64,000 nt of DNA from Pandoraea capi (lineage in GTDB: Bacteria; Pseudomonadota; Gammaproteobacteria; Burkholderiales; Burkholderiaceae). The stretch lies in the NCBI RefSeq assembly GCF_902459735.1, contig NZ_CABPRV010000009.1:124001-188000 (forward strand), given 5' to 3'. This document shows positions 45,489-54,234 of this stretch, piece after piece. Numbering within the stretch: the first letter of the stretch is position 1; each line of letters opens with the position of its first letter. The notes beneath the pieces were generated by a model that saw only the letters and a list, made by a program, of their open reading frames with translations, was not told the DNA's origin and did no database searches. Both the position numbers and the translations under genes were made by a program.

Positions 45489-46825
45489 GCAATCTCTCCC
45501 TGGCGTGCTTCGACACGCCGGATTCGCGCGCCCACGGCGCACAACTTGGCCTCGATACGATGATAGCCGCGATCGAGGTGATGAATACGGTCGACGAGCG
45601 TGCGGCCATCGGCCGTCAGCCCCGCGACGATCAGGCTGGCGGACGCACGCAGGTCGGTGGCCATGACATGCGCACCGGACAGGCGCTCGACGCCCGAAAT
45701 GCGCGCCGTGTTGCCTTCGATACCGATATTCGCGCCCAGACGCGTCAATTCCTGCACGTGCATGAAGCGGTTCTCGAAGATCGTCTCGACGACCTGCGAC
45801 GCGCCTTGTGCAATGCAGTTCAGCGCCATGAACTGGGCCTGCATGTCGGTCGGGAACGCCGGGTACTCGGACGTCCGGAAACTCACCGCCTGCGCGCGAC
45901 GATCCATCTGCACGCGCAGCCAGTCCGCACCGCCGGTTACGTTCGCGCCGGTTTCCCGCAGCTTCTCGATGACGGCGTCGAGCGTACCCGGAACCACACG
46001 GCGCAGCGTGATATCCCCGCGCGTGGCAACTGCCGCGCACAGGAACGTGCCCGCCTCGATACGATCGGGCACGACGTCGTGCGTCGCCCCATGCAGACGG
46101 GCCACACCCGTCACCACCAGACGATCGGTGCCGATGCCTTCGATCTTCGCGCCCATCTTCACGAGCAGATTGGCCAGATCGGTCACTTCCGGCTCGCGCG
46201 CGGCATTGGCCAGCACGGTCACGCCGTCGGCCAGCGTCGCCGCCATGAGTAGGTTTTCCGTACCCGTGACGGTGATCATGTCGGTCACCAGCGTCTCGCC
46301 GCGCAGACGCGACACGCGCGCGACGATGTCGCCGTGCGTGAGCGTGATCTCGGCGCCCATCTTCTGCAAGCCCTTGATGTGCTGATCGACGGGCCGCGCG
46401 CCGATGGCGCAACCGCCGGGCAGCGACACACGCGCTTCGCCGCAACGGGCGAGCAGCGGGCCGAGCACCAGAATCGACGCCCGCATGGTCTTGACCAGAT
46501 CGTAGGGGGCTGCCGGTTCGGTGATGTGCGAAGCATCCAGCGTCACGGACTCGCCGTGGCGCTCGACCTTCACGCCCATGCGCGCGAGCAGCGTGAGCAT
46601 GGTACGCACGTCATGCAGATCGGGGACATTGCCCAGCACCAGCGGCTCGGCCGTCAACAGGCTTGCACACAGAATGGGCAGCGCCGCGTTCTTCGCACCC
46701 GAGACCGTAATCTCGCCTGCCAGCCGCTCGCCGCCTTCGATTTCCAGGTGGTCCGCGGCCACTCGCTCGCCGGCGACAGTCTCACCGTTGCCGGCGGCGC
46801 CAGCGCTTTCTTGCGTAATCCTCAT
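45485..46825 (-). CDS. murA: UDP-N-acetylglucosamine 1-carboxyvinyltransferase
   Basis: 446 aa. The catalytic Cys is in [17 protein letters not shown], the PEP-binding Lys in [13 protein letters not shown] and the conserved Asp in [14 protein letters not shown]. MurA adds enolpyruvate to UDP-GlcNAc, the first committed step of peptidoglycan synthesis, and is the fosfomycin target; the Cys form is the sensitive type. It follows the BolA-family gene and overlaps hisG, both by ATGA. The N-terminal 25 residues before the fold ([18 protein letters not shown]) are longer than usual. Confidence 0.97.
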   Translation of the reverse strand: MRITQESAGAAGNGETVAGERVAADHLEIEGGERLAGEITVSGAKNAALPILCASLLTAEPLVLGNVPDLHDVRTMLTLLARMGVKVERHGESVTLDASHITEPAAPYDLVKTMRASILVLGPLLARCGEARVSLPGGCAIGARPVDQHIKGLQKMGAEITLTHGDIVARVSRLRGETLVTDMITVTGTENLLMAATLADGVTVLANAAREPEVTDLANLLVKMGAKIEGIGTDRLVVTGVARLHGATHDVVPDRIEAGTFLCAAVATRGDITLRRVVPGTLDAVIEKLRETGANVTGGADWLRVQMDRRAQAVSFRTSEYPAFPTDMQAQFMALNCIAQGASQVVETIFENRFMHVQELTRLGANIGIEGNTARISGVERLSGAHVMATDLRASASLIVAGLTADGRTLVDRIHHLDRGYHRIEAKLCAVGARIRRVEARQGEIA

Positions 46826-47061
46826 TGCGCCTGATACTCCGCCGGCGTGAGCGTCTTCATCGAGAGCGCGTGGATTTCGGCCTTCATGCGATCGCCCAGC
46901 GCGCCGTACACGAGCTGGTGGCGCGCGATGAGGCGCTTGCCTTCGAACTGTGCGCTCACGATGGTCGCGAAGAAGTGCTGACCGTCACCTTCGACGGCCA
47001 CGTGCTCGCAAGCCAGGCCGGCTTCGATGTACTGTTTGATTTGTTCGGGGGTAGGCAGCAT
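46822..47061 (-). CDS. ibaG: BolA-family protein (IbaG-like)
   Basis: 79-aa single-domain BolA/IbaG protein: [37 protein letters not shown] leads into the class motif region [19 protein letters not shown]. These proteins bind monothiol glutaredoxins with a shared 2Fe-2S cluster. A gene upstream of murA is the usual place for ibaG, which has been linked to envelope stress in gamma-proteobacteria. It overlaps murA by four bases (ATGA) and follows the ABC permease by 18. Confidence 0.92.
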   Translation of the reverse strand: MLPTPEQIKQYIEAGLACEHVAVEGDGQHFFATIVSAQFEGKRLIARHQLVYGALGDRMKAEIHALSMKTLTPAEYQAQ

Positions 47062-47079
47062 TGCTGATCCTGGAGAAGT

Positions 47080-47835
47080 TCAGTGACGCAGTTTGTAGCC
47101 GCGGCGCAGCAGATTGAGCGCCACGGTTGCGAGTATCAGGAAAGTCGCACCGACAACGGTGAGGCTCGTCGTCGGGGCCACGTCGGACACGCCGAAGAAG
47201 CCGTACCGGAACCCGTCGATCATGTAGAAGAACGGGTTGAAATGCGAGACAGCCTGCCACAAAGGCGGCAGCGAATGAATCGAGTAAAACACGCCCGCGA
47301 GGAACGTCGCCGGCATGATCAGGAAGTTCTGGAACGCGGCGAGCTGGTCGAACTTCTCGGCCCAGATGCCCGCGATCAGCCCCAGCGTGCCGAGAATCGC
47401 CGCGCCGAGGAAGGCGAAGCTAATGATCCACAATGGTGCGGCAAATGTGAGATGCGTGAACGTGACCGTCACCACGAAGACACCGAAGCCGACCGCCAGC
47501 CCGCGCACGACCGCTGCCAGCACGTACGCACCGAACATCTCCCAGTGCGAGAGCGGCGGCAGCAGCACGAACACGAGATTGCCCGTGATCTTCGACTGGA
47601 TCAGCGACGACGAACTGTTCGCGAACGCGTTCTGCAACACGCTCATCATCACCAGCCCGGGCACGAGGAAGGACGTGTACGTGATCTGGTCGTAGACCTT
47701 CACGCGATCTTCGAGCACGTGGCCGAAGATCATGAGATACAGCAGCGCGGTGAGCACCGGCGCGGCCACGGTCTGGAAGCTCACCTTCCAGAAGCGCAGC
47801 ACTTCCTTGTAGAACAGCGTGCGAAAGCCGATCAT
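47080..47835 (-). CDS. ABC-2 type transporter permease
   Basis: 251-aa integral membrane protein with six hydrophobic segments and the ABC-2 signature around ITGNLVFVLLPPLSHWEMF and GVFYSIHSLPPLWQAVSHFNPFFYMIDGFRYGF. With the ATPase encoded just upstream (four-base overlap) it forms a two-gene exporter, the type found upstream of ibaG-murA in proteobacteria (YadH/YadG-like). Substrate unknown; the neighbourhood suggests an envelope component. Confidence 0.92.
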   Translation of the reverse strand: MIGFRTLFYKEVLRFWKVSFQTVAAPVLTALLYLMIFGHVLEDRVKVYDQITYTSFLVPGLVMMSVLQNAFANSSSSLIQSKITGNLVFVLLPPLSHWEMFGAYVLAAVVRGLAVGFGVFVVTVTFTHLTFAAPLWIISFAFLGAAILGTLGLIAGIWAEKFDQLAAFQNFLIMPATFLAGVFYSIHSLPPLWQAVSHFNPFFYMIDGFRYGFFGVSDVAPTTSLTVVGATFLILATVALNLLRRGYKLRH

Positions 47836-48758
47836 GCCGTCACCTCCTGTGCACGCGAGCCCGACATGATCTGCACGAATACGTCCTCGAGATCGGCCTT
47901 CTGAATGTCGATGTCCTCGACGATACCGCCCGCCGCACGGCAGGTGGCGAGAATGGATTCCACTTCGTCGCAGCCCGACAGACGCAACGCGAACTGATGC
48001 CCGCCCGTATCCTGGCCGTCGACCAGCAACGGACGCAGCTCGGCAGGCAACGTGCCTTGCTTGAAGCGCAGCACGAGGCGCGTGCCGGCGAACCGCTGCA
48101 ACAGCGACGCGGTACGTTCGAGCGCTACGACTTCACCGCGCTTGAGCATGGCGATGCGGTCGCACAGCGCTTCGGCTTCTTCGAGGTAGTGGGTGGTCAG
48201 CACGATGGTGTGACCTTCGCGATTCAGGCGCGAGATGAACTTCCAGAGTGTCTGACGCAGTTCGACGTCGACGCCGGCGGTCGGCTCGTCGAGCACGATC
48301 ACCGGCGGGCGATGCACCAGCGCCTGCGCCACCAGCACGCGTCGCTTCATGCCGCCCGAGAGCTGACGCATGTTCGCGTTCGCCTTGTCGGTCAGATCGA
48401 GGTTAGCCATCACTTCGTCGATCCAGTCGTCGTTACGCTTGAGTCCGAAATAGCCGGACTGAATACGCAGCGTTTCGCGCACCGAGAAGAAAGGATCGAA
48501 GACGAGTTCCTGCGGCACCACGCCGAGCTTGCGACGGGCGCTGCGGTAGTCGCGCACTACATCGTGACCGAGCACGCTGATGTTGCCCGAATCCGCGCGC
48601 GCAAGGCCCGCGAGAATGCTGATCAGCGTAGTCTTGCCCGCGCCGTTGGGCCCGAGCAGACCGAAGAATTCGCCTTCTTCGATCGAGAAGCTGACGCCTT
48701 TGAGCGCCTGCAACGCCTGATAGCGTTTTTTGACGTTACGGATTTCGATGGCGGCCAT
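47832..48758 (-). CDS. ABC transporter ATP-binding protein (YadG-like)
   Basis: 308 aa from ATG 48758; an upstream GTG three codons earlier is less likely. Walker A GPNGAGKTTL, signature LSGGMKRRVLVAQAL, Walker B PPVIVLDEPTAGVD and H-loop VLTTHYLEEAEALCD are intact. The C-terminal ABC-2-associated domain (about 225-308) follows. It powers the permease encoded immediately downstream. It is probably the first gene of a long operon reaching through murA into his. Confidence 0.93.
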   Translation of the reverse strand: MAAIEIRNVKKRYQALQALKGVSFSIEEGEFFGLLGPNGAGKTTLISILAGLARADSGNISVLGHDVVRDYRSARRKLGVVPQELVFDPFFSVRETLRIQSGYFGLKRNDDWIDEVMANLDLTDKANANMRQLSGGMKRRVLVAQALVHRPPVIVLDEPTAGVDVELRQTLWKFISRLNREGHTIVLTTHYLEEAEALCDRIAMLKRGEVVALERTASLLQRFAGTRLVLRFKQGTLPAELRPLLVDGQDTGGHQFALRLSGCDEVESILATCRAAGGIVEDIDIQKADLEDVFVQIMSGSRAQEVTA

Positions 48759-49020
48759 GGACTGCACGCACCCGTATCGACGGGTACGCCATTATTGTTT
48801 TTGGGATCGCATGCACTGCCATGATGGCAACGTCGATGCCCGGGAGGGGGTCACTGCCCAAAAGTCGGCAGAAAACCCCTGATTATAAAGGAAGCCGGTG
48901 GCGGCCGTGCTCACACCCGGGGGTCCGGCGCTGTAACCCCGGTAACGCAGGGATCGCGCCCAAGGTGCCTCACGGTGACTGCACGCCACCGCACATTCGC
49001 GCCAGTTCGCGCACGCCCAT
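48759..49020. other. Intergenic leader upstream of the ABC exporter-murA-his operon
   Basis: About 260 bases with no gene, bounded by the mla terminator. It must hold the operon promoter. A lone consensus -10 is listed separately, and no other element was seen. Confidence 0.5.
48882..48887 (-). promoter_or_regulatory. Consensus -10 hexamer upstream of the ABC exporter-ibaG-murA-his operon
   Basis: TATAAT on the minus strand about 125 bases before the first gene. No clear -35 at 16-18 bases. The next operon up ends in a terminator, so a promoter in this interval is expected. Confidence 0.45.
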
Positions 49021-49049
49021 AAAAAAAGCGCCGTTCGGAGACGGCGCTT
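49021..49049 (-). terminator. Terminator of the mla operon
   Basis: Minus strand: nine-bp stem AAGCGCCGT/ACGGCGCTT with a 6-base loop, followed by seven Ts, 30 bases after the mlaB stop. Confidence 0.9.
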
Positions 49050-49079
49050 CTTCGTCAGGCGGCAGTGCGGCCAAACGAA

Positions 49080-49337
49080 TCAGCTTGAGAGCAGATGGTC
49101 GACACCGTACACCAGCGCGAGACTGGCCAAGCCTGCCGGCAAGTTAGTGAACGCCAACGTCGCGCCCCGCCGACTCGCGTGACGGCGCAACGCCAGCAGC
49201 ACCGCCAGCGCCGACGAGTCGAAACGCGTGAGCCCGGCGCAGTCGACCTGGGTCTCGCCTGCGTCGATGCGATCGATGGCCTGCGCGAGGACGTCGCCGG
49301 CAGTATCGTGAGTCAGGTCGGTCTGCAACGCGAGCAT
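49080..49337 (-). CDS. mlaB: MlaB, STAS-domain subunit of the phospholipid ABC transporter
   Basis: 85 aa from ATG 49337; a GTG start five codons upstream is the alternative. STAS fold (TQVDCAGLTRFDSSALAVLL, with the phosphoryl-site-like Ser after the Asp) as in MlaB proteins that bind and stabilise MlaF. Last of mlaFEDACB, starting 4 bases after the mlaC stop. The classical order is changed by the insertion of mlaA between mlaD and mlaC. A terminator follows. Confidence 0.9.
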   Translation of the reverse strand: MLALQTDLTHDTAGDVLAQAIDRIDAGETQVDCAGLTRFDSSALAVLLALRRHASRRGATLAFTNLPAGLASLALVYGVDHLLSS

Positions 49338-49341
49338 GGAC

Positions 49342-49962
49342 TTACTTGCCACCTGCGAGTTGTTGGTTACGCTGGGTCAGGAACTGAATCAGCCCGTCGA
49401 TGCCCGACTGGTTGATCTTCTCGCTGAACTGCGTCTTGTACGTCTGGATCAGCCAGGCGCCGAGCACGTTCAGGTCGTACAGCTTCCATTCGCCGGTTTG
49501 CGTCTTGTACAGACGGTAGTCGAGCTCGATCGGCTGACCGTTGTTGATGACGCTGGTGTACACCACGGCGTCGGTATCGCCGGGCTGACCGCGGAACGGC
49601 TTGTAGTCGACCTGCTGATCGCGAATCTGTGCGATGGCGCCGGCGTACGTGCGCAGCAGCAACGACTTGAACTGCGCGGTGAGTTGCTCACGCTGTTGCG
49701 GGGTGGCCTGGCGCCATGCCGGGCCGGTGGCCAGCTGCGTGGTCTTGGTGAAGTCCGCGTGCGGCAGGATCTTCTGCTCGACCAGACGCGTGATGCTGTT
49801 CAGGTCGCCCTTCTGGATGTTCGGGTCGCTCTTGGCGGCGGCCATCACTTCGGTGACGGTCTGCTTGACGAGCGCATCGGGGGCCTGAGCCTGTGCCATC
49901 GCCGAGCCAGCGGCGGTGTACGTCATGAAAGCCATGACGGGAATGAGCCAGAACTTCTTCAT
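49342..49962 (-). CDS. mlaC: MlaC, periplasmic phospholipid-binding protein
   Basis: 206 aa from ATG 49962, with GAGGAAG upstream. It has a Sec signal peptide (WLIPVMAFMTYTAAGSAMAQ) and a mature domain with the MlaC/Ttg2D fold (FTKTTQLATGPAWRQATP, EFKSLLLRTYAGAI-like region, IELDYRLYKTQTGEWKLYDLNV). It shuttles phospholipids between the outer-membrane MlaA complex and the MlaFEDB transporter. Positioned between mlaA and mlaB. Confidence 0.95.
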   Translation of the reverse strand: MKKFWLIPVMAFMTYTAAGSAMAQAQAPDALVKQTVTEVMAAAKSDPNIQKGDLNSITRLVEQKILPHADFTKTTQLATGPAWRQATPQQREQLTAQFKSLLLRTYAGAIAQIRDQQVDYKPFRGQPGDTDAVVYTSVINNGQPIELDYRLYKTQTGEWKLYDLNVLGAWLIQTYKTQFSEKINQSGIDGLIQFLTQRNQQLAGGK

Positions 49963-50225
49963 TGTGGACTTCCTCTTTCGAGTGACGAGTGTTGCGGGTT
50001 TGGATACCCGCGTCGCGTCGGGAGTTCTCGGAATGACGGCAGTGTCGTGTAACAAACTGTTGCCCCGCCATCGGGCAGGACATCTGCCGTCGACGCCCCG
50101 GCCTGCGGGGCGCCCCTTCATTTTTTCAGATCGACGCCGAAGGACTTGCGATCGACGACGCTAGCGACACATCAGCGAGTCGCGACCGGTAACATCAGCC
50201 GCTACCGGCGACTATCGAGACCCGC

Positions 50226-51125
50226 TCAGCGACGGAACGGCAGCCCCCCCGGCACCATCTTGCCCGGCACCGGCGAACCTTGCGGCACTTCCGACTCGCC
50301 TTGCGCGCCCGAAGCCGGCGCTGGTGCGCTGGCACCGGACGCAGGCTTGGCGGGCATCGGCTGACCGCTCGTACCGCCGGCTGCCCCGGCCGCACCTGCG
50401 GCACCATCTTCCTCTTCGTAGTTCGGCAGGGAGGCGTCGTTCGATGCACCGCCGTTGATCAGATACTTACGACGGGCCAGATACGCATCGCGCGTGAACG
50501 AGTACGGATCGAGCGCAGCGGCTTCGAGCAGGTTCGACGCGTCGAGCAGGTTGGCGCGCGTGTTCACGAGGCGAACGCCATACAGCGAGTAGCTCACCCA
50601 GTCCGGCTTGATGTACGAAGTCGGGTCGATGAACATGTTGCCGGCCATACCGACCGTGTCGCGCACCGTGCTCGGGCCGAGCAGCGGCAGCACGAGGTAA
50701 GGACCGTCAGGCACGCCCCACTTGCCCAGCGTCACGCCGAAGTCCTGACTGTGCTTGGGCAGACCGGCCGGCGTAGCGAAGTCGACCAGACCGCCGACGC
50801 CGAACACCGTGTTGATCGTGATACGCATCAGATCCTGCACAGCGGCCGTGACTTCCAGCTGAAGCAGGTTGTTGGCGAAGTTGTATACGTCGCCCACGTT
50901 GGAGAAGAAGTTCGTGACCATGTCACGCGCCGGTTCCGGCACGGTGAAACGGTAACCCTTCGCGACCGGCACGAGCACCGCTTTGTCGAGCGTGTCGTTG
51001 AACTTGTACATCGAACGGTTGAAACCTTCGACGGGGTCGGCGGGATTGGGATTGGTGACGGTGGCGCATCCGGCCAGCGCCAACGCGCCGGCGGCCAACA
51101 CTGCCGAAGTACGGAAGCTGGTCAT
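50226..51125 (-). CDS. mlaA: MlaA (VacJ) outer-membrane lipoprotein
   Basis: 299 aa with a lipobox (LALAGC) placing the lipid-modified Cys at about residue 19. The VacJ domain follows: PVEGFNRSMYKFND, KHSQDFGVTLGKWG, YLVLPLLGPSTVRDTVG. It removes surface-exposed phospholipids at the outer membrane. The C-terminal 75 residues are Gly/Ala/Pro-rich and disordered, longer than in enteric MlaA. It lies inside the mla operon, whereas in E. coli mlaA is at a separate locus; this arrangement is common in beta-proteobacteria. Confidence 0.95.
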   Translation of the reverse strand: MTSFRTSAVLAAGALALAGCATVTNPNPADPVEGFNRSMYKFNDTLDKAVLVPVAKGYRFTVPEPARDMVTNFFSNVGDVYNFANNLLQLEVTAAVQDLMRITINTVFGVGGLVDFATPAGLPKHSQDFGVTLGKWGVPDGPYLVLPLLGPSTVRDTVGMAGNMFIDPTSYIKPDWVSYSLYGVRLVNTRANLLDASNLLEAAALDPYSFTRDAYLARRKYLINGGASNDASLPNYEEEDGAAGAAGAAGGTSGQPMPAKPASGASAPAPASGAQGESEVPQGSPVPGKMVPGGLPFRR

Positions 51126-51131
51126 TTTCTC

Positions 51132-51677
51132 TTATTTTCCTTGGGTTGCCGTTGCTGCCCCTGGCGCCGGTGCGGGTGCCGTCGCCGGTGCCGCCGAAGC
51201 GCCGCCCGATTGGGCGCCGCCGGCGTCTGCTGCCTTGTTGTACAGGAACTGGCCGATCAGGTTCTCGAGCACGATGGCAGACTGCGTGAGCGTGATCGTA
51301 TCACCGCCCTTGAGCATCTGATCATCACCCCCGGGTTCGAGCCCGATGTATTGCTCGCCGAGCAGACCCGACGTCAGAATCTTCGCCGACGAGTCCTTCG
51401 GGAACTGATATTGCGAATCGATGTTGAGCGTGACGTCGGCCAGGTAGCGCTTGTCGTCGAACTGGATCGACCCTACGCGGCCCACCACCACGCCGGCACT
51501 CTTCACGGCAGCGCGCGGCTTCAGACCGCCGATGTTGTCGAAGCGCACCGTCACCGGGTATGTATTCGAGAACGAAAGCGAACTCAGATTACCGGCCTTG
51601 AGCGCGAGGAACAGCAGCGCTGCGAAGCCGATAACCACGAACAGGCCAACCCAGAAGTCGAGGGGGTGTTTTTTCAT
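51132..51677 (-). CDS. mlaD: MlaD, MCE-domain phospholipid transporter subunit
   Basis: 181 aa: one N-terminal membrane anchor (FWVGLFVVIGFAALLFLAL) and a single MCE domain (about 40-120, YPVTVRFDNIGGLKPRAAVK and TLNIDSQYQFPKDS). MlaD forms a hexameric ring on the inner-membrane MlaFEB core and passes phospholipid to MlaC. An Ala/Pro-rich C-terminal tail (AGGAQSGGASAAPATAPAPA) is disordered. It is separated from mlaE by about 50 bases and from mlaA by 6. Confidence 0.96.
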   Translation of the reverse strand: MKKHPLDFWVGLFVVIGFAALLFLALKAGNLSSLSFSNTYPVTVRFDNIGGLKPRAAVKSAGVVVGRVGSIQFDDKRYLADVTLNIDSQYQFPKDSSAKILTSGLLGEQYIGLEPGGDDQMLKGGDTITLTQSAIVLENLIGQFLYNKAADAGGAQSGGASAAPATAPAPAPGAATATQGK

Positions 51678-51730
51678 TGTGTCAGTGTGCGCAAACTGTC
51701 TGTCTATCTATTGGCAGGCGAGCCGGCCCG

Positions 51731-52498
51731 TTAGCTGAACATGAGAGCCGTGAGCAGGAAGTCGAGGCCGAGAACCGCCAGCGATGCCTGCACGACCGTA
51801 CGCGTCGTAGCACGCGACACGCCTTCCGGCGTCGGCTGTGCTTCGAAGCCCTGATAAAGCGCAATGAACGTGACGGCAATGCCGAACACGATACTCTTGA
51901 CGACGCCGTTCGCGACGTCCGACCACACGTCCACGCCGCCTTGCATCTGCGACCAGAACGCGCCGGAATCCACGCCGATCAGTTGTACGCCGACGAGATA
52001 ACCGCCGAAGATACCGATCGCCGAGAAGATCGCCGCGAGAATCGGCATGGCGATGACGCCCGCCCAGAAGCGCGGCGCGACCACGCGGGCGATCGGATCG
52101 ATCGCCATCATCTCCATCGCGGTCAGTTGTTCGCCCGCCTTCATCAGACCGATCTCGGCGGTGAGCGACGTACCCGCACGCCCGGCGAACAACAGCGCCG
52201 TGACCACCGGTCCCAACTCGCGCACCAGCGAAAGCGCCACGAGCAGACCGAGCGCCTGCTCCGAGCCGTACTTGTTGAGTGTGTAATAGCCTTGCAGGCC
52301 GAGCACGAAGCCGACGAAAAGCCCCGAGACGGCAATGATCACGAACGAGTAGTTACCGACGAAGTGAATCTGATCGGTCACCAGACGCGGCCGGCGCAGC
52401 AACGCGCCGCTCGACGTGAGCATGCGCAGGAACATGCGGGCGCCGTAACCCAGGCGCTCGACGTGGCCGCGAACGAAACTGCCGATAGTGGTGATCAT
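51731..52498 (-). CDS. mlaE: MlaE, permease subunit of the phospholipid ABC transporter
   Basis: 255-aa MlaE-family permease with five to six membrane segments and the conserved cytoplasmic helix ELGPVVTALLFAGRAGTSLT plus AEIGLMKAGEQLTAMEMMAI, which contacts MlaF. Two copies form the membrane core of the transporter under the MlaD ring. It overlaps mlaF by four bases (ATGA). Confidence 0.96.
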   Translation of the reverse strand: MITTIGSFVRGHVERLGYGARMFLRMLTSSGALLRRPRLVTDQIHFVGNYSFVIIAVSGLFVGFVLGLQGYYTLNKYGSEQALGLLVALSLVRELGPVVTALLFAGRAGTSLTAEIGLMKAGEQLTAMEMMAIDPIARVVAPRFWAGVIAMPILAAIFSAIGIFGGYLVGVQLIGVDSGAFWSQMQGGVDVWSDVANGVVKSIVFGIAVTFIALYQGFEAQPTPEGVSRATTRTVVQASLAVLGLDFLLTALMFS

Positions 52499-53313
52499 GC
52501 ACGCGCTCCGATGCCGAAATCTTCCGCCAGCGGCGGCGCGGGATACTGGAACTTCACGGGGCCGTCCGGCTGGGCGTCGATGAACTGGCGCACCGTCGGA
52601 TCGTTCGAGGCACGCAGCGCATCGGGCGAACCCTCGGCGGCAATGCGGCCTTCGCTAATGAAATAGATGTAGTCGGCGATGGCGAACGTCTCCGCAACGT
52701 CATGCGACACGATGATAGACGTCGCGCCCAGCGCGTCATTGAGCTTACGAATCAGGTTCGCGGTGATACCCATCGAAATCGGATCCAGCCCGGTGAACGG
52801 CTCGTCGTACATGACGAGATCCGGGTCCAGCGCGATAGTGCGGGCGAGCGCCACACGACGCGCCATCCCGCCGGAAATCTCGGCCGGCTTCATGTCGCGT
52901 GCGCCACGCAGGCCCACGGCATTGAGCTTCATCAGCACGAGATCGCGAATCAGGTCTTCGTCGAGACGGGTATGCTCGCGCAGCGGGAATGCGACGTTGT
53001 CGAACACCGTCATGTCGGTGAAGAGCGCGCCGAACTGAAACAGCATGCCCATGCGACGACGCAGGCGATACCAGCCATCGCGATCGAGCGTGGAGACGTC
53101 CGTGCCGTCGAAGTCGACTTCACCGCGACTGGCATGCACGAGCCCCCCGATCAGGCGCAGGACGGTCGTCTTGCCGCAGCCCGAACCGCCCATGACGGCA
53201 ATGACCTTGCCGCGGGGAAACCGCATATTCAGCCCGGAAAGCACGAGACGTTCGCCATAACCGAAGCTGACGTCGCGTAATTCGAGCAGATTTTCCGGAT
53301 TCGGGATAGGCAC
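52495..53313 (-). CDS. mlaF: MlaF, ATPase of the phospholipid ABC transporter
   Basis: 272 aa with Walker A MGGSGCGKTTVLRL, signature AEISGGMARRVALART, Walker B DLVMYDEPFTGLDP and H-loop SIIVSHDVAETFAIAD. The GGM variant of the signature is typical of MlaF. First gene of mlaFEDACB, which maintains outer-membrane lipid asymmetry. The start is at ATG 53313, with TATAAT-type -10 sequences in the intergenic region upstream. Confidence 0.96.
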   Translation of the reverse strand: MPIPNPENLLELRDVSFGYGERLVLSGLNMRFPRGKVIAVMGGSGCGKTTVLRLIGGLVHASRGEVDFDGTDVSTLDRDGWYRLRRRMGMLFQFGALFTDMTVFDNVAFPLREHTRLDEDLIRDLVLMKLNAVGLRGARDMKPAEISGGMARRVALARTIALDPDLVMYDEPFTGLDPISMGITANLIRKLNDALGATSIIVSHDVAETFAIADYIYFISEGRIAAEGSPDALRASNDPTVRQFIDAQPDGPVKFQYPAPPLAEDFGIGARA

Positions 53314-53346
53314 GTTTCAGATCTTATAGTGCGGCGCAAAACGCCA

Positions 53347-53352
53347 ATTATA
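53347..53352 (-). promoter_or_regulatory. -10 hexamer for the mla operon
   Basis: TATAAT on the minus strand about 34 bases before the mlaF start; the -35 region is weak. Confidence 0.4.
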
Positions 53353-53514
53353 GGGGGGATTACCAATCGATGCCGTCCAAGCCCAATCGGCGAAAGCAAG
53401 GAACGGCGTAGCTCGGCGGGATTTTACAGGTCCCGCGCCGGTTCGCCGCATCACGTTCCAACGTGCGCAACGATGCAAAAACCTAACGGTGGCAAGGACT
53501 TATCTGCACGCGTC

Positions 53515-53544
53515 GGGACACCGGTGTTGCGCCGTTGCTACAAT
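53515..53544 (+). promoter_or_regulatory. Promoter of the GNAT acetyltransferase gene
   Basis: GGGACA and TACAAT separated by 18 bases, ending 32 bases before the start codon at 53577. Confidence 0.5.
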
Positions 53545-53576
53545 ACGACGTTTCACGCAATAAATCGTTGATCGGG

Positions 53577-54149
53577 ATGTCATCTCCCAGCCCCAAGCCT
53601 TTCCCTCCCATACGGTCGCATTCTGCGGTGACGCCGAACTTTCGGATCCGTCCGATGCGAATCGGCGACCTTCCCCACGTACTGGCAGTGCAGGCACTCG
53701 CTTACGGTGAGGTCATGCTCGAATCGGAAGCCACGCTCGCGTCGCGATTGCGACTGTCGCCGGGCACCTGCTGGGTCGCGGTCGATGCCGGGGTGACCCG
53801 CAACGACATTGCGGGCTATTTGTTCACGCACCCGTGGCATCTGAGCGCCCCGCCGCCGCTGGACACCATTCTCGACACCCTGCCGACACGCGCCGACTGC
53901 TGGTACGTGCACGACATGGCGCTGGCGCCGCGCACCCGGGGCGCGGGCGTCGCCGGTCAGCTCTACGCGGCCGCCCTGAGCGACGCGCAATCGCTCGGCT
54001 TGCAGGCATCGGCCCTTGTCGCGGTGCAGCAGTCACAGGGATTCTGGGCGCGCTTCGGCTACGAGGTGATGGCAGACGTCTCCCCGCAAATCGCCGCCAA
54101 ACTCGCAGGCTACGGAAACGGCGCGGTATTCATGACCCGCACGCTGTAG
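53577..54149 (+). CDS. GNAT-family N-acetyltransferase
   Basis: 190 aa from ATG 53577. The acetyl-CoA-binding segment WYVHDMALAPRTRGAGVAGQLY contains the RxxGxG-type pyrophosphate loop, followed by helix AALSDAQSLGLQASALVAV and a C-terminal FWARFGYEVMADVSP, all in GNAT order. The acceptor is unknown. It is a stand-alone gene divergent from mlaF, with its own -35/-10 pair. A start fourteen codons upstream is possible but places the start codon against the -10. Confidence 0.88.
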   Translation: MSSPSPKPFPPIRSHSAVTPNFRIRPMRIGDLPHVLAVQALAYGEVMLESEATLASRLRLSPGTCWVAVDAGVTRNDIAGYLFTHPWHLSAPPPLDTILDTLPTRADCWYVHDMALAPRTRGAGVAGQLYAAALSDAQSLGLQASALVAVQQSQGFWARFGYEVMADVSPQIAAKLAGYGNGAVFMTRTL

Positions 54150-54234
54150 CCTCCCGATCCTCGGCTGACGCCATCTCGCGGCCTGCACGGCACCGTCGCT
54201 GCGCGCATCACCGAACGCTCAGGACACGACCGGC

